From Acidobacteriota bacterium (GTDB taxonomy: Bacteria > Acidobacteriota > Blastocatellia > Pyrinomonadales > Pyrinomonadaceae): a stretch of DNA of 64,000 nucleotides. The first letter of the stretch is position 1; each line of letters opens with the position of its first letter. Positions 8,269 to 17,200 of this stretch are shown in pieces. The notes beneath the pieces were generated by a model, which was not told the DNA's origin, searched no databases, and worked only from the letters and a program-made list of their open reading frames with translations. The translations under genes and the position numbers were made by a program. The DNA lies in NCBI GenBank assembly GCA_019639135.1, contig JAHBSL010000018.1:49549-113548 (forward strand). The letters run 5' to 3'.

Positions 8269-8562
8269 TCAAACACACTCCGGCAACGAAAGCAGGTTGT
8301 TCGTCCATTTCCCGTCGCTGGCCGTTCGGACGTAGGGGTTGCCCGTAGCTGATACTGCGCCGTGGACGTAAGCAACATTTCCGTGGCTGTCTCTAACGAA
8401 TGCCTGCCCGCCCTGCTTCGACACGAAGTCATACATGTCGAGGCGGCTTGATCGACCGCTCTTATTGGTCTGCTCGTTGATCCAGCCTAGCCACTCGATG
8501 GATTCATGCGGATTCTCGTGATACCCGTTGTCTTTGTTTATACAAGTGATTCGGACTGCCAT
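8269..8562 (-). CDS. DUF3892 protein at the end of the ubiquitin-like operon
   Basis: A 97-residue protein beginning AVRITCINKDNGYHENPHES and continuing with the DUF3892 pattern IEWLGWINEQTNKSG and RLDMYDFVSKQGGQAFVRDS. The start at 8562 is preferred over a longer frame because AAAAGGAG precedes it at good spacing. It begins 7 bases after the JAB-E1 stop, so it is the fourth gene of the operon. DUF3892 has no established function; here it could be a target, effector or accessory of the conjugation machinery. Two Trp residues and a short C-terminal GKWTNNLLSLPECV tail are notable. Confidence 0.8.
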   Translation of the reverse strand: MAVRITCINKDNGYHENPHESIEWLGWINEQTNKSGRSSRLDMYDFVSKQGGQAFVRDSHGNVAYVHGAVSATGNPYVRTASDGKWTNNLLSLPECV

Positions 8563-8569
8563 GTATTTT

Positions 8570-10012
8570 CTATGCGCTCCTTTTTGATTTGGATTTATTG
8601 CTCGTTTGGCGAGCACGTGCTAACTCGGCCCCAATATCGCGACCGAACAAAGCAAAATGTCTGTCACCCTGTGCGATCATCGAAGTAAACTCGCAATCAC
8701 GAAGGCATGTCCTCTCAGTATCTGCGTCGAGAATTCCGGGCAAGTATCGGAACCGCTGAACGCCAAAGTCGGAGATGCCGGCGATACCGGTTGAGAGGGA
8801 TATAAGCTGTAGTACTTCCAAGGATGCAAGGTTCGAGCTGAAAGGAAATACGTTTTCATTCCGCTTGAAACGATGATCGTTGGCAAGGCCCTGGAGATAT
8901 GACGGATCATCGAGTTTACCCTCGACCTCCGTTGCGACATCGCCCATATCGAACGCGCCCAGGCAACTCAAGCACGGATGATCAGGCCCAACTGTTTGAA
9001 GTTGCCAATCGACGCCGGAAAATTCGCCACCCTTGAATCTCACTGCGACACCACCGTCAATAACCGGGATGAGATGTGAGTAGGCGAAGTGATTTAGTAT
9101 GTAGCGGGGTCGCGGGCGGTCGACACACGAAAACAGAACGTCACAGTCGAGACCCGCCCTGTAACCCGGTTCTTCGGCGATGCTGAAAGGTATTTTGGCA
9201 ATAACCGGATGGCGAGCGGTCGCGGATCTCCGTATTTGACGTTCCGCGACGTCAATTTTTAGTTTCCCTATATCCTTTTCCATCGCACCGAGCAACCTGT
9301 CAAGGTTGTGGGGCTGCACCTCGTCGAAATCCAACAGAACGAAGTTCTCAAATCCCATTCTTGCGAGACTCTCAGCCACCATGCTCCCGACGCTTCCTAA
9401 GCCGACGATGCCGATTCGCAGCCGAGCGAGATTTGCGTGATTTTCTTCCCCCCAGACCGTAACTGTGCGTTTGAACAAGTTGCGAAATTCGGGCTTTGGG
9501 GCCAGCTGATCCGAAAAAAATGCTTGTAATCGTCCGCCCACGACGCGAACGTTCCTACACCATTTTCGCTCATAGCCCTTCGCGTGAACGTGCGTCCAGA
9601 AGCGCCCGCTCCATGTGCCATCGTGGCCTACCGTGAGTCCGACCAGTGGGAGATCGGTAAGCCCCATAGTCGCGCCGGAGAGTTTCAACTCGGCGTTCAG
9701 ATCGTCCCGGCTCATATCTTGCCAACCGCTTCCCGGATGACTGTGCAGGAAGGCGATTCCGGCCGCCTCCCTTAACGCAAGACTGCACACCCTCTCGAAG
9801 TACTGCGGATTAAAACTCGCATTCCCGTGACGCTGGCGATCGCCTTCGGTCGGCAGGATAGGGGAATGTATGAGTGCGGTGAGCCGATTACTACCGTAGG
9901 ATGGCGTCCATAAAGCAAAGCTCAAATCCTCTTCGTAATCATCCCGGATAAGATGACCCCGCAAAACGTCACCGACCGACTGCGGCATGGCAATGCTGAA
10001 TTCCTTAGGCAT
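8570..10012 (-). CDS. JAB deubiquitinase-E1 (ThiF) fusion protein
   Basis: A 480-residue fusion. Residues ~1-150 are a JAB/MPN metalloprotease with the JAMM-type zinc site AFLHSHPGSGWQDMSRDD (H90, H92, S101, D104). Residues ~195-440 are an E1-like ThiF/MoeB adenylyltransferase. Its nucleotide motif is IGIVGLGSVGSMVAESLARMG, followed by LLDFDEVQPHNLDRL with the ribose-binding Asp. CVDRP and PCLSCLG (C347, C350) offer candidate catalytic or zinc cysteines. The E1 part should adenylate the C-terminus of the adjacent Ubl, while the JAB part should trim or remove it. JAB-E1 fusions are known in bacterial ubiquitin-like operons. The start overlaps the E2-like stop by 8 bp. Confidence 0.88.
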   Translation of the reverse strand: MPKEFSIAMPQSVGDVLRGHLIRDDYEEDLSFALWTPSYGSNRLTALIHSPILPTEGDRQRHGNASFNPQYFERVCSLALREAAGIAFLHSHPGSGWQDMSRDDLNAELKLSGATMGLTDLPLVGLTVGHDGTWSGRFWTHVHAKGYERKWCRNVRVVGGRLQAFFSDQLAPKPEFRNLFKRTVTVWGEENHANLARLRIGIVGLGSVGSMVAESLARMGFENFVLLDFDEVQPHNLDRLLGAMEKDIGKLKIDVAERQIRRSATARHPVIAKIPFSIAEEPGYRAGLDCDVLFSCVDRPRPRYILNHFAYSHLIPVIDGGVAVRFKGGEFSGVDWQLQTVGPDHPCLSCLGAFDMGDVATEVEGKLDDPSYLQGLANDHRFKRNENVFPFSSNLASLEVLQLISLSTGIAGISDFGVQRFRYLPGILDADTERTCLRDCEFTSMIAQGDRHFALFGRDIGAELARARQTSNKSKSKRSA

Positions 10013-10385
10013 CTTTGAAAATAGTATTTATTTGGGAGATCAGACGTCGCGTGCTGTGATCCCCGGTCCAATTGAAGTTCTTGCTCCAGTAACGCCACTC
10101 CTCACCTAAAGCGCTGTCGGTGATGTTTCGGACATTCGGAACTGTGTCAGTTTTTTCGAGTAGTTGCGGGTTTGCCTTGATGTGAATTGCCGACGCCACG
10201 CTGCGAGGATAATCGGGGGGCGCCATAATTCCGAGATCGACGATTCGACCGGCGAATCGGCCAAGGAGCACTTCATAGCCGCGGATGACAACAAAACTGT
10301 TGTTGTCGCGACCCTTGGATATCTCCGCTTCGAAGCCCAGGTTTCGCACGTCTGACAGTAATCGTTCTGGTCCGAACATCACCAT
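10005..10385 (-). CDS. E2/UBC-like protein without a core cysteine
   Basis: A 126-residue protein positioned between the Ubl and the JAB-E1 gene. The pattern (VVIRGYEVLLGRFAGRIVDL, then IMAPPDYPRSVASAIHI, then GEEWRYWSKNFNWTGDHSTR) matches the prokaryotic E2-like family usually found beside single or multi-ubiquitin-domain proteins: a Pro-rich YP turn, a His, then a W..WS...W segment. With the start at ATG 10385 (4 bases after the Ubl stop, behind AGAGGT) the protein contains no cysteine at all, so a classical thioester is impossible. A longer in-frame start at 10427 would add two N-terminal Cys but would overlap the Ubl. Function as an E2 is inferred from fold and context. Confidence 0.7.
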   Translation of the reverse strand: MVMFGPERLLSDVRNLGFEAEISKGRDNNSFVVIRGYEVLLGRFAGRIVDLGIMAPPDYPRSVASAIHIKANPQLLEKTDTVPNVRNITDSALGEEWRYWSKNFNWTGDHSTRRLISQINTIFKDA

Positions 10386-10389
10386 ACCT

Positions 10390-10656
10390 CTACGACACGG
10401 GAGTTGGATCATTGTGAAACACCACAAATCTCATACCGCTTTTCATGGTCACCAATTCATTCAGGTCCCCGTATTTCCTGTACTCGTTACCGTCCTTTAA
10501 CGCCAGGGTCGTCGTTTGGGGATCTTCCTTTGCGAAATCAACAAGCAGGGATCGGACAGAAAGCTGACGTTCCGCTGTCTCAAACGGCTCCTTATCGATA
10601 AAGAACTTGATCCTCTTCGGTCCCATTTCCTTTTTGGTTGTCTCTTGCTCGCTCAT
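10390..10656 (-). CDS. Ubiquitin-like protein (multiubiquitin-domain family)
   Basis: An 88-residue protein with a charged N-terminal tail (~14 residues) and one beta-grasp domain. RIKFFIDKEPFETAERQLSV is the first hairpin, RSLLVDFAKEDPQTTTLALK the helix and following strand, and LVTMKSGMRFVVFHNDP the last strands. The IDKE..ET...LSVRSLL...P pattern is that of the multiubiquitin (PF14452-like) family. The C-terminus is HNDPTPVS; no Gly-Gly is present. It is first in the operon, so it should be the modifier. Either the JAB domain processes it differently or the C-terminal chemistry is unusual. Lys residues are concentrated in the N-terminal tail. Confidence 0.72.
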   Translation of the reverse strand: MSEQETTKKEMGPKRIKFFIDKEPFETAERQLSVRSLLVDFAKEDPQTTTLALKDGNEYRKYGDLNELVTMKSGMRFVVFHNDPTPVS

Positions 10657-10701
10657 TGCTGTTTCCTTTTATATAAGTCGTTGCGTTTCGGGACGCCCTG
10701 C

Positions 10702-10758
10702 TATAAAATGGACATCCACTGTCCACTAAATATAAGGAAATGGAGGTGGACTGTCAAC
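10702..10758. promoter_or_regulatory. Divergent promoter/operator between Ubl operon and XRE-ImmA pair
   Basis: TGGACA (10709-10714)-TCCAC-TGTCCA (10720-10725) is a perfect dyad. A related imperfect copy, GTGGACTGTCAAC, lies at 10746-10758. TATAAA at 10702-10707 is a possible -10 element. The XRE protein starts at 10779, so these are likely its operators, controlling both transcription directions. Confidence 0.55.
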
Positions 10759-10778
10759 CTCTATTTTCCGCTTTTCTT

Positions 10779-11177
10779 ATGACCTTTGGAAAAACCCTTC
10801 AAAAGATTCGTCGCGACAAGGGGCTGACGCAGCGCGATGTCGCGAACGCCATTTCGATGGACTATAGTTACTATTCGAAACTCGAGAATGATCGATTGGG
10901 CTACAACCCCACCACCGAGACAATTGAAAAGATCGTTACCGGATTGAATTGTGAGGATGCGGAGAGGGATGCGCTTTTGCTTGCTGCGGGGCGCTCGACT
11001 GACGTACTGGAGCAGTTAGCTCAAGCGGCGAAAGAGGATCCGGCCAGACAAGGATCATTCAGCAAATTATTTAAGGCCGCGATCGTTTTGACGCCCGAGA
11101 AGCTAGAGGCTATCGCACGTGAAGCGGAGGAAGAGGCGAAGAAACTCGCCAGACGAGAGTCGAAACAAATGAAATGA
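10779..11177 (+). CDS. XRE-family transcriptional regulator
   Basis: A 132-residue regulator with an N-terminal Cro/C1-type helix-turn-helix: LQKIRRDKGLTQRDVANAIS followed by DYSYYSKLENDRLGYNPTTE and IEKIVTGLNC. The C-terminal half is a charged helix (TPEKLEAIAREAEEEAKKLA). The ATG at 10779 is used because upstream frame sequence covers the operator region. Its stop overlaps the ATG of the ImmA/IrrE-like peptidase (ATGA), so they form a classical repressor/anti-repressor-protease unit: the peptidase cleaves the XRE repressor upon a signal, derepressing target promoters. The likely target is the divergent ubiquitin-like operon or element excision. Confidence 0.88.
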   Translation: MTFGKTLQKIRRDKGLTQRDVANAISMDYSYYSKLENDRLGYNPTTETIEKIVTGLNCEDAERDALLLAAGRSTDVLEQLAQAAKEDPARQGSFSKLFKAAIVLTPEKLEAIAREAEEEAKKLARRESKQMK

Positions 11178-11986
11178 TCACGCACGGCATACAAACACCA
11201 CGGCTTACCGAGTTCACGAAGCATGATGTGGTCGATTCGATAGCCCTTAATTTTAGTCGGGCGTTTCGCCAGCATCTTGCGCACCACAACGATGTTTTGG
11301 ACGTCGATCGGTTCGTCGACTGGCTCGACATTTCTACGGAGTGGGACTTCTTTGACGAAACGGATTCCTCCTCTTGCTTCGCGAGGATAGACCCTGGCGT
11401 GGATGACCTGATCCAGATCAATCAAAACTACCAGGACCTTTTTGAGACTCGCCCCGACGTTTACCGAGTTTGCCTTTGCCACGAGATCGGACATTTGGTC
11501 CTCGGCCATTGCAGTTATTTTGCGACCGCTAATCACCCTTCGCTGTTCGAGGACGACGATTCAAAGCCGCCAAACTTTTTACATAAGAATTCATGGGCTC
11601 AGTATGGCCTATCCAGCCAGGACGTACGGAAACATCAGTTAGCCCTTAAGAAAGCCCAGGAGCAACTGGTTAAGATCGCCATTGTCGACCCAAAAGCGAA
11701 TCAGGACCTGCGGGACTTGAATGATAAATTCGAGCCTGAGTGGATGTTTTGGCAGGCGGAACATTTTTCACGGTGTATCACAATACCAAGCGACAGACTT
11801 TTTGAGATCCTCGACAGTCGGCCATTGTATTCGGGGTGGAGATCGATCGGCGAATTAGCCAGCGTATTCGAGGTCCCATTAGGAACTATGAAGACAAGAC
11901 TAACAAAGCTCAAATTGATCACTATGGATGAAAATGGCGTGCCGAGCCCCACGCGTACCCCCCAAGAAACACAGCTCTTACTTTAA
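11174..11986 (+). CDS. ImmA/IrrE-family metallo-endopeptidase
   Basis: A 270-residue protein with the zinc-protease motif VCLCHEIGHLVLGH (HExxH) about one third in, preceded by IDPGVDDLIQINQNY. The C-terminus has a winged-helix-like segment (WRSIGELASVFEVPLGTMKTRLTKLKLI) that may contact DNA or sense a ligand. ImmA/IrrE proteases inactivate their paired XRE repressors; in ICEBs1 this triggers excision. It overlaps the XRE gene by 4 bases. Whether it controls the defence operon or the whole element cannot be told from sequence. Confidence 0.88.
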   Translation: MITHGIQTPRLTEFTKHDVVDSIALNFSRAFRQHLAHHNDVLDVDRFVDWLDISTEWDFFDETDSSSCFARIDPGVDDLIQINQNYQDLFETRPDVYRVCLCHEIGHLVLGHCSYFATANHPSLFEDDDSKPPNFLHKNSWAQYGLSSQDVRKHQLALKKAQEQLVKIAIVDPKANQDLRDLNDKFEPEWMFWQAEHFSRCITIPSDRLFEILDSRPLYSGWRSIGELASVFEVPLGTMKTRLTKLKLITMDENGVPSPTRTPQETQLLL

Positions 11987-12105
11987 TGGAATGCGCCTCG
12001 ATTCCATGTCGCGAGGTTGATGAATTCCATCGCATTTTTGGCGAGTACATTCAATGCGCTGAAGAAGACTTGGAAGCCTGATTTAACTCAGGGCCGACAG
12101 TCGAA

Positions 12106-12870
12106 TCAAGATGCCTCGATCCCGTAAATCAGTCGAAAGCTGTTTATCACCTCTTCGAGTTCCATTCCGCGAATCCCGAGATTCTGCAGGTCGATAGTCT
12201 CTTGGGTCATCGCTTCGAGATATCTGCCAAAGTCCGCACGGATCTCTTCCGCAATATCAATTCGCAGTTCGGGCGAAAGGATTGTAAACAGCCGGAAAGG
12301 GTCGTTCTTGTGTTTCTTTATATCGTCACCCTTTACGGTCTCGCCGTCCCCCCGCCTTTCAGTCAGGTCCAGCCACGCCTTTGCTTTCAACAAAACAATG
12401 TATTCAGGCTTGAGGATCGGCAGGCCGTCAACTACAACGGTTCCCCCGTGAACCAATTCATAATAAGTATCGTCCATCAATAGTGCAGAAAGGCTTGACG
12501 CTTCTTCACCCACGGGGAGCGGCGTGTATCGGCCTTCACCTTCGTATGAGATCGCGTCAGGGACTCGCGAGAACAATTCGATCATATAAGGATACGAGTC
12601 ATTCCGGGGCGAATGAAACCGATATAGGCGCCGTTCACCTGTACTCTTCTGACGCGACTCGTATCCTCCCGCTTCGACGAACTCCCAGAATCGCTTCACG
12701 AATGCCGGATCGAGCGTTTCGGCGACGATCACGATGTCGAGATCCTTTGTCACTCTGAAGTCGACCCCTACGTCCGCCATTGCCAGCTGGCATGCGGAAC
12801 CGCCGATCAGTATGTATTTGTCCTCAAATCCTGCAAAGTGTTCTTTGAATTTTTCGATCCCTTTCACCAT
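12106..12870 (-). CDS. Nucleotidyltransferase toxin, AbiEii-like
   Basis: A 254-residue member of the polymerase beta-like nucleotidyltransferase superfamily. The core motif is ILIGGSACQLAMADVGVDFR followed by TKDLDIVIV, where the G-S and D-x-D residues form the active site. The C-terminal half is helical with KPEYIVLLKAKAWLDLTERR, typical of AbiEii/AbiGii toxins. AbiEii toxins transfer nucleotides to RNA targets such as tRNA and cause abortive infection. Its ATG overlaps the stop of the upstream partner gene, the usual antitoxin-toxin arrangement of AbiE. The assignment is by motif and context. Confidence 0.72.
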   Translation of the reverse strand: MVKGIEKFKEHFAGFEDKYILIGGSACQLAMADVGVDFRVTKDLDIVIVAETLDPAFVKRFWEFVEAGGYESRQKSTGERRLYRFHSPRNDSYPYMIELFSRVPDAISYEGEGRYTPLPVGEEASSLSALLMDDTYYELVHGGTVVVDGLPILKPEYIVLLKAKAWLDLTERRGDGETVKGDDIKKHKNDPFRLFTILSPELRIDIAEEIRADFGRYLEAMTQETIDLQNLGIRGMELEEVINSFRLIYGIEAS

Positions 12871-13862
12871 TCGATATTCTCAATCATTTCCTTTAGGGCA
12901 GCTTCGACGCGCTCATCCTTCTGATACGTCAAACTCAAGTACAGGGAAAATCGGTCGACAGTCCCAGCTTCTGCAAAAATCTTAGGGTCGTAGTTCCAAA
13001 CCTCGATCGTGATATGGCTCGAATCAAGGTCCGGTACAAGAAATGTCTCAACCTTCTCGGAACCCCGCCACTCCTTCCACTCTTTCGGGCTGAGTGCATA
13101 CTCCGGATTGGCGGGCTCCGCCAACATGCTGTAGTGCGAAAGAGCCGTCAGCCCCGAGCGGACACCGACGACGTGTTGTCCTGCCGATCGTATATGAAAG
13201 CGTTTCCTCACAGGACTTGAGAGGGTACCTTTAGACGATTCCCAAAGCTGCCTCTTGCCGCCTTCAAAATGTAGCACCCGTTCCCGCCCTTCCGTTTCGA
13301 TCTTTCCGAGTCCTAGCATTTCGAGTTCGTCAAAAGCTCGACTCATCGTCATCTGGGAATATGGAAGTTTGTCCGCCAAGGTTGAAGGGGTGAACACCAG
13401 ATCGGTCCCACATAGCAACGCGAAAAGGACAACTGTTTGGGTTGAGGGGCTGAGTTTTGCCGAGCTTCGTGAGAGCCTAGTTCTGGCAATATGCTCCCGT
13501 AGATCAACACCAAGATCCGGCAGGTACATTTGATTGCCGGGAACAATAAAAGGGATCTTGTGGGTTATCAATCTCTTACGATTGTATGCAGGCATCGACG
13601 GCGTGATATAGATCGAGTCGATGTTCCAATTCTTCCGGACTTGCTCGAAGTGCTTTCTTATTGCACCTGGCGTGTTCTCTTCCGGGTTGATTTCGACGAG
13701 AGCGAGAAAAGGCCGCTCAAGTATGGTTACCTCGTAGAATTCGTAACGGTCCCTCAGAAAGAGCGGGAGGCTACTTCGGCCGATCCAGGGTTCGATCTTG
13801 ATCGAAAGACCGAGCGTTTCCCCTAAGTAGTCTTGTAAACCATAGATGGCCTTCTGTACCAT
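12864..13862 (-). CDS. AbiEi-like antitoxin/regulator
   Basis: A 332-residue protein upstream of, and overlapping, the nucleotidyltransferase. A central winged helix is visible (SPSTQTVVLFALLCGTDLVF, SQMTMSRAFDELEMLGLGKI), flanked by a larger N-terminal domain (YEVTILERPFLALVEI). AbiEi antitoxins combine a wHTH with a C-terminal neutralising domain and repress their own operon. The start at ATG 13862 is chosen because a perfect operator dyad (13888-13918) would otherwise lie inside the coding sequence; the frame is open up to 13925. The wHTH is not at the extreme N-terminus, so it differs from standard AbiEi. Confidence 0.65.
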   Translation of the reverse strand: MVQKAIYGLQDYLGETLGLSIKIEPWIGRSSLPLFLRDRYEFYEVTILERPFLALVEINPEENTPGAIRKHFEQVRKNWNIDSIYITPSMPAYNRKRLITHKIPFIVPGNQMYLPDLGVDLREHIARTRLSRSSAKLSPSTQTVVLFALLCGTDLVFTPSTLADKLPYSQMTMSRAFDELEMLGLGKIETEGRERVLHFEGGKRQLWESSKGTLSSPVRKRFHIRSAGQHVVGVRSGLTALSHYSMLAEPANPEYALSPKEWKEWRGSEKVETFLVPDLDSSHITIEVWNYDPKIFAEAGTVDRFSLYLSLTYQKDERVEAALKEMIENIEW

Positions 13863-13887
13863 AGAATCAGCATGATAACATCTAATG

Positions 13888-13918
13888 TGCACAGTAACAT
13901 CACGAGTGTTACTGTGCA
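13888..13918 (-). promoter_or_regulatory. Perfect 12-bp operator dyad of the AbiE-like operon
   Basis: TGCACAGTAACA (13888-13899) and TGTTACTGTGCA (13907-13918) are exact reverse complements separated by TCACGAG. The dyad lies 26 bases upstream of the chosen antitoxin start and overlaps a possible -35 (TTGCAC on the minus strand). Autoregulation by the encoded wHTH protein is likely. Confidence 0.65.
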
Positions 13919-13978
13919 AAACCATGTTACCATCAATCCGTATAATTTGATAACTTATTTTTTACAGTTCGACAAGTA

Positions 13979-14206
13979 TCACTGCGGAATGGTCCGTACA
14001 AAGGAAGGCTTTTTAACCCAAAGCGGAACAGGGCCAGGAATATGCGGGCGAGATTCGACATTTATGGTCGAGCTTTCATCCTGATCATTCGGTGGGAACG
14101 CACTTGGAGGCCCGCTTAAAAGGCCGAGCAAGCCTTGTCCGAAACTGGACACAATCGGGACGCCGAGCTGAACAACCGCGTGTGTGCGGAAACAGATCCG
14201 GACCAT
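13979..14206 (-). CDS. Possible small protein downstream of sspH
   Basis: A 75-codon frame starting 19 bases after the sspH stop. It is rich in Pro, Gly and Ser (SSFGQGLLGLLSGPPSAFPP, PGPVPLWVKKPSF), with no recognisable family and no strong ribosome-binding site. It may simply be 3' untranslated sequence. The rest of the 13.92-14.22 kb gap contains AT-rich sequence that could hold the promoter of the AbiE-like operon. Confidence 0.25.
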   Translation of the reverse strand: MVRICFRTHAVVQLGVPIVSSFGQGLLGLLSGPPSAFPPNDQDESSTINVESRPHIPGPVPLWVKKPSFVRTIPQ

Positions 14207-14225
14207 GGGATCCGCATGAACGCGG

Positions 14226-17200
14226 TCACGTTCCCGTAACGCGGGTAAACTCCTCCATGAAGGACGAATCGACGAACGGAACCTGAGCGTAGCACAGCGG
14301 GGAGCCTTCCAGATTTGCCAGCAGGTGCCCCTTCCCTAGCAACCGTTCTGCTCCCCTCTCGCCGAGCGCGATCTCCGAGGTTCCTTCGGAATCGACGCGA
14401 AGAATGAGTCGGTTACCGAGGTTGGAACGTAGCTGCATCGGCATTACATTTGCATCGGGGCGCTGGGCCGCGAAAATCAAATAAATACCGGCCGCGCGCG
14501 CCTTCACACCCAAGCGCGCTACGAGGTTCGAGACGCCGGCTTTATAGTCTTCCACCATCATCCACTCGGCGAATTCGTCGTGCACCAGCCAGATGACCGG
14601 CAGGCGCTCGGACTCGGACGCTTTGCTGTTATACGCACGCAAACTGTTCGTCCTGGATTCCTTGAACAGCGAGTAGCGCCTATCCATCTCCGAAACCAGC
14701 GATTCGAGCCGTGACAGCGCCGCCGACTGGTCGTCGATGATGCCGTTTCGGATATGCGGCAACCCATCAAACTGGAAATAGTCCACCCCCTGCTTCGGAT
14801 CTACCAAAACAATTTCGGCTTGCGCCGGCGTATTCGTCGCCGCTATCCCCAAAATAATGTTTTGCATCAAAACTGATTTTCCGCTCCCCGTGGAGCCGGC
14901 GATCAGGGTGTGCGGGGCGTGCTCTTTCCCAGGGGAAAGGTAGAGTAGATTGTTATCGTCTTCGCGAACGGCGATAAGCAGCTCCTGGTTCCCATTTTCC
15001 GAATCAGGGTGCCATCGCTTCCACAATTCCTGCAACTGAATAACCTGACGATTCGGCCGTTCGACGGAGATCGACACCAGCCCCGGCTCCGGTCGAACGG
15101 AGATGACGTTGATGCCGTAAGTGGTTAGAAACTCGGAACGCTTCTTTGACACCTGCTCCACCGTCAAATCAGAACTTCCGGCAAACTTCAGGAGCGCCGC
15201 GTTAGGGGTCAGTAACGCGCTCTCGAGCTTCGACCGAAGCTGAAATTGCTGAAGGGCCGCTTTCGTCCGACTCTCGATCTGCTTGAGCCAAGCTTCATCG
15301 TCGTCGGTTTGTGACGAAGTGCCATGGGCGGCTTCAAGAAGCTGTTCGATCCGAGGGTAAGTCCACTTGCGGCTAGTTTCAGTTTTCGGCGGAAGATCAA
15401 CAACCGGATCCTGCGAACAATCCGCGCCGGACGCCGAGGCGCGCCCAAGAGGTTCGGGCTCGGCGTGGCCCGTTCGAGCTTGGGAATCGTTGACGGCGGG
15501 GTCGGGTTCTCCCGCCGATGCCGATTTCGCGGACGATGGCATTGGGGTATCGATCGGCTCCGTCGGAACATAAACCGGTCGAGAACTCGCGATGGGCTGC
15601 TGGTATTTCTGGTAGTCCCATATTCTCTCTTCCGTTAACTGTTTTCGGACATCGAGTGGGTTCTCGTCCTGAAAATACTTGAGCACCAGATTCCGTACTT
15701 TTGCGCGGTCGAATACCTCCTGAAACGACTCTTCCACATCAGCGATTCTTGCAAAGTCCGAGCAATCGCTCGCGTCGCTGGGGCCGGAAACGAAAACATG
15801 CGAATAGCCCCGAACGAAGATCTCACAATCTCCGTCACGGATGGCACGCCGCCAGTCCGCAAGATTCACACTCGCGATCGCCGGGACCTTGACCCCGTCG
15901 AGGATCAGATCCGACAATCTTGCGAGCCACAACTCCCGATCGAGCCGCTTAGGATTGCCGAAGATAGCATCGGTGATCCGCCTTACTGTGTCGCGCAGCT
16001 GTTTTTGTGATTCCTTTCGCTTCGCCGACAGACTTCCCGCATCGATGTACTTCGACTCGGACACTATCAACGCCAGGCGGCGAACGTTGTCGCTCGGTTG
16101 AAGCTGTTCGGGACTCAGGACCAGCAAGTCCGCAATCTGTTGTTCCCGTTGACCCAGCCATTCCGCATAGTCGTCCAGGAAGTACCACCCGAACGAACGC
16201 TCAGCGCCAAGCTCCTGGCGGATAAGGAACTGGCTCAGGACGACGCCCATCAGCTCACTCGCGCTTCGTCCTCTTTTCGCCGCGCGCAGAACGATATCCC
16301 CGCTGATCTCTTTAGCGTCATCGATGAATTTCTCCGCAAGACGTTTTTCCTCCGGTGCTTCGAGCCCAAGGTTCAAGTCCTTGATCCGACTGAGGACTAT
16401 CGAGCGGAGCAGGCCGAGCGGGGCCTTTGAGGAGATGATCACGTTGCGCCCTTGGGTCGCGGACTGCTTATAGCGGATCACCCGAACGTTCTGGTTCGCG
16501 AGTTGCCTCCGATCGAGCAGTTCGTCATAGTTCACGACCCAGTTCGCAAGGTTGTGGGTTTCGTCGAATATCCTCGACGTCTCAACGCTGCGGAAGTCGA
16601 GTTCGCGTGCCGGCAACAGGCGGCGCGACGTGTCGCCGTCCCAGTCACCCTTTAGGAATGTGGTAAGCGCTGTCAGAAACGCCCACCCCTCGGAGGATTG
16701 GACGGGGCAGCATAAGTAAACGACCGATTTCATGTCATCGATGGATGACGGACGTCGCCGCGACCACCTGGGCGGGACAAGTTTTTCCAAGTTCTCCGGT
16801 TTGGCCGTTTCCGGATACCATTCCAGCTTCGCGTGGCGAGCGATAACATCCTGGGAAAACACGAGGTCGTTAGGTCTGGCGTCCTCGCTCGAAGGAACGG
16901 GAGCCTGATCGGCCATTATCCCGATCCTCAGCCTGGCCATGAAGTCGCGAGTCGCTTCGCTCGCACTGTAAGAATCCGCATCGGAGTCCGCGGATTCCAC
17001 GATCTTCTCGTACAGGGATCGTAACGTTTTCGCATCGCGATGACGGAGGATGATCTGGCACCGAACGTCGTCTTCATCGCTGTAAGCGTCTCCGATCTTG
17101 TCAACTACAGCCTGCGGCAGTCTGGCCGAATCGCAGTTGTACAAGACGACCGATAAATCAGCTTGTTCGTGCGGGTACAAATCAAGGTAACGCCTCACGA

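Noticed and set aside
10386..10427. Longer start for the E2-like protein adding two Cys
   Set aside because: It would overlap the Ubl coding end, and ATG 10385 has a ribosome-binding site at normal distance; kept as an alternative only.
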